Program-made: the position numbers and the translations under genes
Assembly (NCBI RefSeq): GCF_947500655.1
Contig: NZ_CANMSK010000004.1
Span: 124,001-188,000 of the forward strand
DNA from: an uncultured Psychrosphaera sp.
GTDB taxonomy: Bacteria; Pseudomonadota; Gammaproteobacteria; Enterobacterales; Alteromonadaceae
DNA length: 64,000 bases
Direction of reading: 5' to 3'
Notes under the pieces: generated by a model
The model's database searches: none
Told to the model about the DNA's origin: nothing
Seen by the model: the letters and a program-made list of their open reading frames with translations, nothing else
In this document: positions 34,733-43,682 of the stretch, in pieces
Layout: the number at the start of each line of letters is the position of its first letter
Numbering within the stretch: position 1 is the stretch's first letter

Positions 34733-36188
34733 CATGCGTCCGTAATAAACGCCTTAGAAGGTGTAAAGCAACAAGAACTATCCGTGAGTGAAATTCAGCA
34801 TAACGCTTTATTTACTACTCAAGCCGTTATTGATAATGAAAAAGCTATGATCACAGGAGCTAAGCACCTTCGAAAACAAAACAAATTTATCATCGAGCAA
34901 CATGCTATCGATACTGCCATTTTGGCTAAATCATTCCCCTTATCTGAAGAGCAAAAAGAAGCGGTTTATTCCGCCTGTCAAAATAATGCGTTTGATATTA
35001 TTCAAGGTAGTGCAGGGGCTGGTAAATCAGCATCGATGGACTGCGTTGGCAATGCCTATAAATCTTCAGGATATAAAGTTATAGGCTGTGCCATTGCGAA
35101 ATCGGCGGCGAATAATTTAGCTGAAGAAGCCGATATTGAAACCTTTACTATTGCTAAGTTATTAAAAGATAGAGCATTGGCTGAGAACTCAATACTCATT
35201 GTTGATGAGGCAGGACAGGTAAGCACTAAAGACTTACGCAAAATTATTGACCTTGTTAACAGAAAGAACAGTAAATTAATTTTAGTAGGTGAAGGCAAAC
35301 AACTTGATGCAATTGAGCATGGTGGTGCATTAAAATATTTATCACAGCCTAAAATATTAGGTACTACAAGGGTTGAAACGATAAAGCGCCAACGCGAAGC
35401 ATGGGCACGTGAGGTTGTTGCTAATTTTCGTGATGGTAAAGCTGAAAGATCCTTAAAAGTGTTAGATGAAAAAGGTTTGCTAAACTTTGCAGGTGATGCG
35501 GAAAAAACTAAAAGTTTGTTAATTGAAAAATGGAATCAATTTCGAATTAATAACCCTAACAAAAAGTCATTAATATTAGCGCAACGTTGGCAAGACATGA
35601 CACAACTAAATGATAAGGTGCGTTCAATACTGCAAACTGAAGGTAAAATTGACAGCAAGGAGTTATCAATCAAATGTTCCGTTAGTGGTAAAACTTTTAA
35701 TAATAAGTTTGCCATTGGTGAGCGTATCCGCCTGACAAAAAATGATTATGTTAAAAACTTATCAAATGGAGACTTAGGGAATGTTATTGATATTCAAGCA
35801 AAAATTGATGGCAGCTATCTATTTAAAGTTAAATTAGACAACGGTAATAAGGTAACAATTAGTACCCAGGAATATTGTATATGATGATGGTCATTTATAT
35901 ATGACACAAGCTTATGCAATGACAGTTTACTCAAGCCAAGGATTAACTATTGATGGTGATGTATTTTTGTATTATACGAGTGGAATGGATAGGGCTAACA
36001 CATATGTAGCTTGCTCAAGACATAAAAATTATTGTCATTTATTTATAAATGACAAAGAAATAGGTGATAATCAATCAAGGATAAGTTACTTAAAAGAGCA
36101 AATGTCTACTGATAGTTATCCGTCATTAGCTATAGAATATGTAGAAAATAAAAGTAAAAAAAACCGAGAACCTGAAATGGCTATATGA
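34733..36188 (+). pseudogene. TraI-like conjugative helicase fragment fused to a hipA relic, frameshifted
   Basis: From about 34808 the frame encodes the helicase part of a MobF/TraI relaxase: IIQGSAGAGKSASM (Walker A), SILIVDEAGQVS, and in the last part QAYAMTVYSSQGLTID and YVACSRHK. The relaxase domain is missing. Upstream, in the same frame, SVINALEGVKQQ and SVSEIQHNAL repeat the hipA C-terminus, so the 5' end is a recombination junction. The frame stops at 35884, while the helicase continues in the +1 frame (NIVYDDGHLYMTQ) from about 35871 to 36188. It is a dead remnant of a conjugative element, with a GTG at 34784 as the only start-like codon. Confidence 0.82.
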
Positions 36189-36305
36189 TACTTCTTAACT
36201 AAATTTAATATAAGTAACAAATAGTTTATTGATTAGATGAACTTATTGGATCATAATACGTCTAACAAAACGTCTAATTTAATGTCTAGTGGAGTGTTAA
36301 AAGAA

Positions 36306-37154
36306 ATGTCTACCACCTATCAAAATCCTCCTGTTATATATACAGTTGCAAAACTAAATTATATGGAAGGATTAGGAAATCACGGTGACGATAAGTATGA
36401 AGCACTATTGGTAGCACTAAAACCAATGGGGTTTGAATCTTTTTTGAAAAGTGGTGTAAATGCTTATAAATTTCAAACATCAGAGAATCAAAACTTTTCT
36501 GTTTCACCTTCAAACATAAATAGAGTTGGTTATTTTAATGCAGATAGAAGTATGTGTTTACTCCTTGATGAAAAAACCATTGAGCTAAGATTAAGTCAAT
36601 ATACTAATCACTCTCATCTTTTAGATACATTTGTAAAGTCAGTTGAAATTTGTAATGAGAATCAAATAGGTACAAGTAATACTGCTAAAGAAATTGAACT
36701 GCATTACATTGATTTGTTTTATTTTGAAAATGGCTCTCTAGAAGACATGTTTGCTTCTATTAAATTGCCAAGTTCTCAATTTTATCGTGATGAAGAGTCG
36801 GATCTTTTCGAAGCAGGCGCTATTAGCTATACAAGAATATTGAAACCTGGAAACCTTAAGTTAGTGGTAAATGTTGAATGGTTTTCCAATAGAGGAAGAA
36901 AAAATCTACCTCTAATCCCAGGTCAAATAGGCGAACCAGACTCTAATTTGGAAATGCCTGTTTTTTCGGATAGATTATTTGGAAGTAAGGAAAGAATAAG
37001 CGAATATGCTATTGTCTATTCAAACTCTAGCGCTCTAGTTCAAGAGCCAAAAGAAATTAGAGATGCGTTTGAAACGCTTTATGCGCACAGTAAAACTTCT
37101 TTTGACAATATGATCGATGAAGAAGTATGTAACGATATTTGGCTACCTAAATAA
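36306..37154 (+). CDS. TIGR04255 family protein, first gene of a three-gene cassette
   Basis: 282 residues from ATG 36306 (MSTTYQNPPVIYTVAKLNY). An ATG 23 codons upstream is possible but has a poor ribosome site, and the family normally begins near the PPV(I/V) motif. TIGR04255 is a sporadically distributed family of unknown function, often in accessory regions. No catalytic motif is visible. The next gene starts 11 bases after its stop, and the third gene 11 bases after that, so the three form one transcript. A defence or toxin-antitoxin role is inferred from context only. Confidence 0.75.
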   Translation: MSTTYQNPPVIYTVAKLNYMEGLGNHGDDKYEALLVALKPMGFESFLKSGVNAYKFQTSENQNFSVSPSNINRVGYFNADRSMCLLLDEKTIELRLSQYTNHSHLLDTFVKSVEICNENQIGTSNTAKEIELHYIDLFYFENGSLEDMFASIKLPSSQFYRDEESDLFEAGAISYTRILKPGNLKLVVNVEWFSNRGRKNLPLIPGQIGEPDSNLEMPVFSDRLFGSKERISEYAIVYSNSSALVQEPKEIRDAFETLYAHSKTSFDNMIDEEVCNDIWLPK

Positions 37155-37165
37155 AGGAAAATGGT

Positions 37166-37747
37166 ATGGCTGACTTAATGTATTCAGAAGATGGAAAAAT
37201 ATTCGATCCAAATTTCTACACAAAGCCTAGATTTGAAAGATATGAAGATAACTTACCTAGCTATTTACCTGTATCTATAATTGTCGAGGGTAGCAAATAC
37301 ACTTTTCCTGGCATTCATAGTAGTTTAAAACCATTAGAAATCGCGAATGATCCTTTCACTGTAGAAGATTGTGTTAAGAAGTGTATTGAAGTTATGGGTT
37401 TAAAAATTCATGAAATCGCTAAGCTAGTATCCGTTTCAAGAGGTTCTTTAGACCTTCATCGTAAAGGCGGAAATATCAAAGATATGCAGCCTTATGAGGA
37501 GTTGTTTACGTTCACCTCAGAAATAGAAAGGCTTTACGGAGAAAATATAAAAGTAGGAATGCGCAACATACTTGTTGAAAGAAAGACTCTAGTTCAACAT
37601 TTATTGGCTAATGTTGGTCAGTTTGATAGCGTGACTCCTTATTTTAATGAAGTAGCGAGTAAACTGAATCTTATCAAAATTGAAAGCGTACCTGTGGATA
37701 GGTTTAAATCCAATACTCGTACATCTGGCATTGCCAAAATGGCATAA
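37166..37747 (+). CDS. HTH-containing protein, second gene of the TIGR04255 cassette
   Basis: 193 residues. A helix-turn-helix is visible in the middle (VMGLKIHEIAKLVSVSRGS, then LDLHRKGGN), preceded by an N-terminal region with no match. I infer a DNA-binding regulator or antitoxin. AAAGGAAAATGGT precedes the ATG. It shares a transcript with the TIGR04255 gene and the gene after it. Confidence 0.7.
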   Translation: MADLMYSEDGKIFDPNFYTKPRFERYEDNLPSYLPVSIIVEGSKYTFPGIHSSLKPLEIANDPFTVEDCVKKCIEVMGLKIHEIAKLVSVSRGSLDLHRKGGNIKDMQPYEELFTFTSEIERLYGENIKVGMRNILVERKTLVQHLLANVGQFDSVTPYFNEVASKLNLIKIESVPVDRFKSNTRTSGIAKMA

Positions 37748-37758
37748 GAAAAGAATTT

Positions 37759-38637
37759 ATGTCACTCATTGATTATGGTGTTTATCAGGGAAGTGTTATT
37801 GGTTTTGCAAGTCAAGATTCTTTTGGTAATCATGATGTCGTAGAATTAAAAAATGTAATCTCGAATGGTCGTTTTGGGCTTTTTGAATCTAAACAAATTA
37901 ATGTTACAGATCTTTTTGTTGTTTTAACCCAATCGTGCAGTATTAAAGGTAGTAAGCCTAAAAATATTGAACTAGTTCAATTAAAACAAAAGACTATGGA
38001 TCAATTGCAACAAGAAAAGCAAATCCATAAGTTTGATGGAAAAGATTACGATGAGCTACTTCTACGAGTAGATCAAAATATATTTAGTGCAGATGAAACA
38101 TTAATAACGAAGATCCCTAAGAAGCTCTTTATAAAAGCTTTCAATGATGGATTAGTAACGGTTAAAAACCGCATTGATGGAAGTGACCACAAAAGACTAA
38201 TTGATTGGCGTTTGCTTACCTACAGACGAGAACCATTTCCTGATAATTTTAATGCCCCATTCAAGGATTACTTAGGAACCACAGGGGAGTGGTTTTCAAA
38301 CTTTCTATCTGAATTAAAAGAAGAGATAGACAGTATAAGAGTCTTTATCACGCCAGATGATATTGAAGATGCCGATTTATATACTGTTTCTTTTTGTGCA
38401 TTACTGACAACGGGCAATGAAGATATTAAATCTAAAGTCGAAAGTAATATGTCTCGATTTATTGAAGAATTAAATCAAATAGAAGGCATTCGTTGTGCAC
38501 AACACGAAAGTTATGTTGAAACCGAAGGTGAATATATTGAAGGTGTTAACTATGCCTTCACAGCTACTTTTGATGAATTTACATTTGAAAATGCTGCACA
38601 CATGAGAGAATTCAATTTACAATTTTTATGCTATTGA
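37759..38637 (+). CDS. Unknown protein, third gene of the TIGR04255 cassette
   Basis: 292 residues, soluble and acidic, with no recognised domain. The segment VTDLFVVLTQSCSIKG near 50 resembles the 'VLSQSCDI' motif seen in several uncharacterised accessory proteins, which I cannot assign a function. The C-terminal part has alternating strands and helices. It completes the three-gene set. The following 237 bases to the next gene hold no gene or clear terminator. Confidence 0.68.
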   Translation: MSLIDYGVYQGSVIGFASQDSFGNHDVVELKNVISNGRFGLFESKQINVTDLFVVLTQSCSIKGSKPKNIELVQLKQKTMDQLQQEKQIHKFDGKDYDELLLRVDQNIFSADETLITKIPKKLFIKAFNDGLVTVKNRIDGSDHKRLIDWRLLTYRREPFPDNFNAPFKDYLGTTGEWFSNFLSELKEEIDSIRVFITPDDIEDADLYTVSFCALLTTGNEDIKSKVESNMSRFIEELNQIEGIRCAQHESYVETEGEYIEGVNYAFTATFDEFTFENAAHMREFNLQFLCY

Positions 38638-38874
38638 GTCATTAGTTTGGTTAGTTTTATAGTTAATGCTTCAAAAAGCCAAGTTTTCAGTACTGATTAA
38701 TGAACTATCACAAAACTTAAATGGTGACAGATTTGGTGGCATATCAATTATTAATGCCCAAAAGATTTATTTAACCATATGAATTTTAATGTTTTTGTAT
38801 GTATTTTCTATATAAAGATCCAAAACATTGGTTCACTACCAAGGTTTAACACCAACAAGTATTAGTGGGTTTGA

Positions 38875-40017
38875 CTATTTTTTAAACGCAACCTCTCTGT
38901 GATATGCCAAATATTCTTGATGTTGTTGATTTAAGTTTACTCCCATGTTTTTGCTTATGCCTAAAACTTGGTAGTCGTCTAAGTAAGGTGAAATGACTAC
39001 CTTGCCTTTTTCTGTAAATGTTATGTAACCAAAATCGAACGCTTTATCTATATTAGCCAACAATAAAAAACCGTTATTCGGGTCTAGCCTTTCTTTGTCA
39101 TCAGCGCTTGCCCAAGGCTTGATATGTGAGGCAATTAAAAACTGCATTTTGTTATACCGTGTTAATGCGCAGCCCTGCCAATATTGGATCAATTTATCTC
39201 TAAATGCTCCCTGCCCTATTCTGGTATTAACTAAGGTTGATTATTCAGTTGCTGTTGTATTTTCGTCGTTTAAAATCTTATCAATATCATCTTTGACATT
39301 TACTTGAGTGACATCAGCTAAAAATGACTGGTAAGACTTAAGCGCAGCACTGTACATACCATTACCTGTAGTGTTTTTAGCTCTAAACTCTTCGATTTGC
39401 AAAGCTTTACTCGCTACCACGCTATACTGTGCATACGAGCCTATGGACAAAACGTTGTCTTTGGATATTCCGGCATCATACAACCAGTTTGAAATTGAAC
39501 CTTTAAGCGCACCAACGTAGTTCTTCACCGTCTTTTCAGACTTACCAATGGATAATGCCCAGCGCTGATATTGAACTTCTAAACTGTCTAAATTGTGAAT
39601 TAACGCATCCTTTAATGCAGGTCGCATTATTGGACTTTTTAGATAGTCGAACAGCTCCTCATCAAAATACGCAAAATTCACGTAACGACTGATATTTGAG
39701 TTACTCGCCGCCTTTAAAGCACTGAACTCCTCTTGATATTCAGGTTTAACATCTAAATGCCAAAACCCACTAGTTTGTAAATGATAAAACGGCAGATATG
39801 GTGTGTCTTTATCATTACCTTGCTGTAATTGTTCAAAGTAATAAGTGAATCTACTTTTTAAGCTATCGTTATAAATTACTTTATTCGTTGTAATAAAGCC
39901 TTGCTCAATCGGTTCGATGACAGCTAACAATAAACATACTTTATGTGGCTTTGCATGCCCACTGGATTTATCCGGTTTTAGAGCTTGAAACTTATTGATA
40001 TAAAACTGAACTGTCAT
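38875..40017 (-). pseudogene. HNH endonuclease interrupted by an in-frame TAA
   Basis: A continuous frame of about 380 codons with one internal TAA (39241-39243), after NDENTTATE. The part before it is the usual N-terminal region of this HNH family (KPHKVCLLLAVIEPIEQG). After the stop the sequence continues in the same frame with VNTRIGQGAFRDKLIQYW, LIASHIKPWA, ERLDPNNGFLLLANIDKAFD: the HNH core (H, N, D). The active site is therefore downstream of the stop. It starts 1 base after the methyltransferase, which carries the same kind of defect. It is a likely pseudogene, unless the stop is suppressed. Confidence 0.85.
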
Positions 40018-40018
40018 A

Positions 40019-40669
40019 TTAGGACTTCCATTTAAAGACTAATGTTTTCCAAGTAACGACTGAGCGATCCAGTGCGTCAGCCGAGCTTTCATTTAGGATA
40101 ACATCAAGATTAAGGCTATTTGCTTGCGCTATGAGATCAGTTTCATTAATTTCATGCGCTATACGGCCATCTGAAAACTCACCAATTCTAAGCGTGATAA
40201 CTATTAAGCCACCATGTGAAACTAGTTTACTTAACGTATTCAGAGCGTCACTTTGCTCTTCTGCATTCATATGCATCCAAACCGCACTGAGTAGGATTAA
40301 ATCAAAACTGACTTCTTGTTTGCTGACTTTTGATAAAGCAGGTAATGAATCATTGATCCATTTTACGTTTAAAGCGTCCGTGGTATTTTGTCCGATAGCA
40401 GTCAATTCTTGTGCTGGCTCAACGGCAAATATTTAAATTTTATTATTTGTTTGGTGAGTGTTAACGGCTAATTCTGCAAGGTATTTAACGTCGCGGCCTG
40501 AGCCTGCACCTAAGTCTAAAATACGAGCGTTGGGGTTATTTATTATTGATGGTAAAAGCTGCGACCAACTTTGATGCACCTGTTCAAACGTTTTTGAAAG
40601 GTATTGTTCGGCTAACTTATTAGCGTTGTCGTTGTAAAACTGCGGAGTCTTCAAAAGCTTCAAATCCAT
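40019..40669 (-). pseudogene. Class I SAM methyltransferase interrupted by an in-frame TAA
   Basis: One frame of 216 codons with a TAA at 40433-40435. Before it: ILDLGAGSGRDVKYLAELA (motif I). After it, in the same frame: IFAVEPAQELTAIG (motif II acidic loop) and FDLILLSAVWMHM. The stop therefore cuts a methyltransferase fold in the middle. It forms a pair with the HNH gene directly downstream. Substrate unknown; the fold resembles small-molecule or RNA/protein methyltransferases more than DNA adenine enzymes (no NPPY motif). Confidence 0.85.
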
Positions 40670-40815
40670 TGAGTGCTTTTACTTTTTATTTCATATAGAT
40701 AAAGTGCCTAAAGCCTTTGCTTATGTCAATCAAAAGTTGGTTGTTGTTAGTAATACCAACCTTGTCTTTTTATATTCCGTTAATAACTTTGGCCGTTAAC
40801 ATGTATTAGCCATGG

Positions 40816-40878
40816 CTAACTACGAAGTGGAGCGGGATACATCACACATACATCTAAAATTACCGTGTATAATGAGAT
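40816..40878 (-). pseudogene. Relic of the PIN toxin 5' end
   Basis: Read on the minus strand, 20 codons (SLYTVILDVCVMYPAPLRS plus a first codon ATC in place of ATG) repeat the start of the PIN toxin at 30629 almost exactly, then hit a stop. The DNA match continues a few bases upstream. It is a leftover of a second PIN/antitoxin copy. Confidence 0.8.
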
Positions 40879-40897
40879 TAACACCCCGCTATAAAAC

Positions 40898-41896
40898 TCA
40901 AACACTAAACTTAAATGTTTGTGTTAATAATGGCTGTACTTCTACTTTTTGTGGTGTGTTTTCTCTGTTAAAACTTTGTTTTGGATCCATGAGTACAAAT
41001 CCCCAAAATTGTAAAAAACGGTCTATAAAGCGTGTTTTAATCAAAAGACTAAGTAATTGTTCTCCGGTAAAATAACCATAAGATGGTAACTCAGACAATA
41101 AATCTGGAAATGCGATACTTACATCTTTAAGCAATTGATTAACACAAGCGTGTTTTTGTAAACGCCAAAGCATAAATACCCAGAAGGTTTTTAAGTCGAT
41201 ATCTTGATCCCAACCATCAAAATATCCCCAATTGTATTTGCTGGTTGCGGCTTCCAACATTGGTTTGAAAAAAGCTTGAACACCTTCTTTTTGATATGTT
41301 TTTTGTACTGATTTTTTAATATGGTAACTGCCACTTCGACGATAAATTAATCCCGCTATTTCTGCTAAAATTCGTGTGTAATGTAAAGCATCAAACTTAT
41401 CTTCATTTATTCCGGCGTAGTGGCTAATACTTTCTGGGGTATTAAATTTAGCAACGGCAAATTGGGGTAATAAGGCATTTGCTTGTTTGACTATTTTTAC
41501 AGGCAAGTTACCTGTTTTTGTTGATTTAAATGAACCATCACTTTGCATCGCTTCATTTAATATAACCTCCAAATAACAAATCACAGGGCAGCTTGATAAG
41601 TCATCTGGTGTATTGATGGTAATGTCAGTCAATTCATTGAACGGTGCATATAACCAATTGAACATTTGTGTGGGAGAAAGACCACAAAAAGCCGCATCGG
41701 GCTTGTTATTGCGCTCATCCATTTTATGCTCTATCGCAATATTTAACTCATCTTCCGTTAGATTTGGGTTCATGGCTAAGATGTTAGAAAAATCATCAAG
41801 CGCTTCTGCTTGTTTTTTTGAGACGTTATCCATACAGCAGCGTTTAAATTTTTTACCGCTACCACATGAGCAAGGATCATTTCGCCCTAGTTTCAT
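40898..41896 (-). CDS. SEC-C motif protein of unknown function
   Basis: 332 residues. The N-terminus is the SEC-C zinc-binding motif (GRNDPCSCGSGKKFKRCC), also found at the SecA C-terminus and in many uncharacterised proteins. The remaining 300 residues are helical and match no family I know. It is cytoplasmic by sequence. It stands alone, flanked by the PIN relic and the MAPEG gene. Confidence 0.82.
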   Translation of the reverse strand: MKLGRNDPCSCGSGKKFKRCCMDNVSKKQAEALDDFSNILAMNPNLTEDELNIAIEHKMDERNNKPDAAFCGLSPTQMFNWLYAPFNELTDITINTPDDLSSCPVICYLEVILNEAMQSDGSFKSTKTGNLPVKIVKQANALLPQFAVAKFNTPESISHYAGINEDKFDALHYTRILAEIAGLIYRRSGSYHIKKSVQKTYQKEGVQAFFKPMLEAATSKYNWGYFDGWDQDIDLKTFWVFMLWRLQKHACVNQLLKDVSIAFPDLLSELPSYGYFTGEQLLSLLIKTRFIDRFLQFWGFVLMDPKQSFNRENTPQKVEVQPLLTQTFKFSV

Positions 41897-42077
41897 ATTA
41901 AATTGCCCTTCTTTTAAAAAATAGATTAAACATTAAAAGCGTCTTGTTTCATGATTTTAACATTCGCATCCGTAACTAGGAATCTATTCAGTCAACTTCT
42001 AAATAATTAGCGCTTCTTAGTTTCATTGAAACCATCCATAACCACCAATCAGAATAGAACTTGAATACTTAACATTT

Positions 42078-42140
42078 ACTTTGCACACAAAGTTATTGAC
42101 AGTTACAAACCTCTTTGTTAAATTACTTTGCATGCAAACT
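42078..42140 (+). promoter_or_regulatory. Promoter of the MAPEG gene flanked by two palindromic operators
   Basis: TTGACA (42096-42101), a 17-base spacer and TAAATT (42119-42124) make a good sigma-70 promoter. ACTTTGCACACAAAGT (42078-42093) and ACTTTGCATGCAAACT (42125-42140) are related palindromes on each side of it. This layout fits control by a dimeric repressor such as a MarR-family protein. The regulator is not identified. Confidence 0.6.
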
Positions 42141-42162
42141 ATAATCACACAGGAAAAACACA

Positions 42163-42570
42163 ATGACACAATATGCTGACAGTATTTTTGTAATCGCTAT
42201 TATTATCACAACGGTTGTTATTCAAGCTTTGGTTGCGGCTAGAGCCCATAGAAAGCAAGAGCATTATATTCCGGGTGTGGTTGCTGCTGAGTTGGATCAT
42301 CATTCTTTTGTATTTCGTACTAATCGTACATTTATGAATTCTTTGGAAAATGTGCCGTTGTTTGTGGTTACGGCTTTGTTGGCGATGTTTGCCGGAGTTG
42401 ATGCTAATACACTTTATGTTGTGACAACTGTATTTGCGACGGCGCGTATTGTTCATATGGCGCTGTTTTATAAAATTGCTACTAATGAAAATCCTAGCCC
42501 ACGTAGTTACTTTTATTTAATTGGGTTAATCACTCAAATGGTTTTATTAGGCTTGATCTTTGCCGCTTAA
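42163..42570 (+). CDS. MAPEG family membrane protein
   Basis: 135 residues with about four membrane helices and the MAPEG (eicosanoid/glutathione metabolism) pattern (FRTNRTFMNSLENVPLFV near 45-62; PRSYFYLIG). Bacterial members often act in glutathione-linked detoxification or have unknown roles. It sits in the inner membrane, is transcribed alone from the promoter at 42096 and is preceded by two palindromes, which suggests inducible expression. The start is supported by CACAGGAAAAACACA upstream. Confidence 0.85.
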   Translation: MTQYADSIFVIAIIITTVVIQALVAARAHRKQEHYIPGVVAAELDHHSFVFRTNRTFMNSLENVPLFVVTALLAMFAGVDANTLYVVTTVFATARIVHMALFYKIATNENPSPRSYFYLIGLITQMVLLGLIFAA

Positions 42571-42661
42571 GATTAGCGGTTTAAGGCTTTTTATAACTTA
42601 GCTTTTATAACTAGCTTTCTGGATTGGCTTTGCGGCTTAGCTTTAAAAATTAGCTTTGCCG

Positions 42662-43000
42662 CTATTTATCCTGTGCTGGGTTTTTAACTGGTGTTTTCTC
42701 ATTGAAAGAGGTTGGCATTAAATCCACACCTATCATTTTTCCAACTTTTAAAAGAATAGGAATGGTGATTGGCGCTAACGGCAATAAAGCAAAAACACCT
42801 AATCCACAGCCTTTTAGCAGGTCGAAAAACTGCGTATGGGCAATTTTCATTTCAGCTTTGTTGGCTGTACGTTTGGTAAACTTTTTATAGATGCTCAGCA
42901 TCTCAATGGTTTCTTGTTTTTCCTGTGCTAAGGCTTGTTTAAAGCTCTGCATTTTCTTTTTAAAAGAATACTTCCTTTTACGGCTTATTAACTTTTTCAT
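42662..43000 (-). CDS. LETM1-like domain protein
   Basis: 112 residues. A basic N-terminus (RKRKYSFKKKMQSFKQ) is followed by one hydrophobic segment, GLGVFALLPLAPITIPILL near 68-86, and MPTSF near the end. This is the pattern of the LETM1-like region (a short helix, Pro-rich membrane segment and 'LPSSF'). Function in bacteria is not established. The 91-base gap before it repeats TTAGCTTT several times. It is a single gene on the minus strand. Confidence 0.62.
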   Translation of the reverse strand: MKKLISRKRKYSFKKKMQSFKQALAQEKQETIEMLSIYKKFTKRTANKAEMKIAHTQFFDLLKGCGLGVFALLPLAPITIPILLKVGKMIGVDLMPTSFNEKTPVKNPAQDK

Positions 43001-43039
43001 GCATCACTCTTTTTTATTAGGGGCTGTTTACCTTTCATT

Positions 43040-43357
43040 TTACTCTACGACTCTGGGAACAAATTTCGCGCTTATTTGAAAACCACCAGGGGCAAGTACT
43101 TTACTGATAACAGATAAGCGTGGGTCTGTATTGCCTTTTTCAATATCTCGTAATGTTTTGTCCGATATTTTTATGAATTTGGCGTATTGAGTTTGGGTCA
43201 TACCGTACAGTTCTGTTCTTATTGTTTTGACGACTTCACCAATTGTGATCTCGTTATTAGCGAGGTCACTTTCTAACTTAGCTACAACTTCTCTTCTGTG
43301 TTCTCTAGTAAAGTGCTCTGTAGTTAAGTTATGTCCTTTTGATTTAGCTCTAAGCAT
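43040..43357 (-). CDS. XRE-family HTH regulator or orphan antitoxin
   Basis: 105 residues. An HTH lies in the second half (MTQTQYAKFIKISDKTLRD, then IEKGNTDPRLSVISKVL). The N-terminal part is charged and typical of XRE antitoxin-like regulators. No toxin gene is adjacent, so it may be an orphan. A cluster of CGGTA-N6-TACCG palindromes lies 110-240 bases upstream and may be its targets. Confidence 0.8.
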   Translation of the reverse strand: MLRAKSKGHNLTTEHFTREHRREVVAKLESDLANNEITIGEVVKTIRTELYGMTQTQYAKFIKISDKTLRDIEKGNTDPRLSVISKVLAPGGFQISAKFVPRVVE

Positions 43358-43466
43358 TATGAACCCTCATCTCTACTAATTTATTTTTTATATTGTGAAA
43401 ACCAATTGCTGGGAAATTTAAAATTTCTTCAGGGCAATTAAGGGTTACGGCATTCCAGTAGTTTAT

Positions 43467-43596
43467 TACCGTTATTGGTATTAAAATAACACTATAACGG
43501 TAGACTTCTACCGAATTTTAATAAAAACAAGATAAAAACGGAGTTAAACTACCGATTATAATACACGAAGTACTTTTAATCGGTAACAGTCTACCG
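43467..43596. promoter_or_regulatory. Cluster of CGGTA-N6-TACCG palindromes
   Basis: CGGTAGACTTCTACCG (43498-43513) and CGGTAACAGTCTACCG (43581-43596) share the form CGGTA-N6-TACCG, the first with perfect 7-base arms. TACCGTTATTGGTA (43467-43480) has the same half-sites in the opposite order, and a CTACCG half-site lies near 43548. The gap 43358-43682 has no gene, and these sites fill its middle. They are probably operators for the XRE regulator. Confidence 0.6.
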
Positions 43597-43682
43597 AGTG
43601 AATGGTTTTCCAACTAAAGTTTGAAGATTATACAAGCTTGGTCATTCGTGCTTTAACCATCACTGCTTTAATCGTCTCTGCT

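Noticed and set aside
36237..36305. Upstream ATG extending the TIGR04255 protein by 23 residues
   Set aside because: Poor ribosome binding site, and the family usually begins near the PPV motif; kept only as an alternative.
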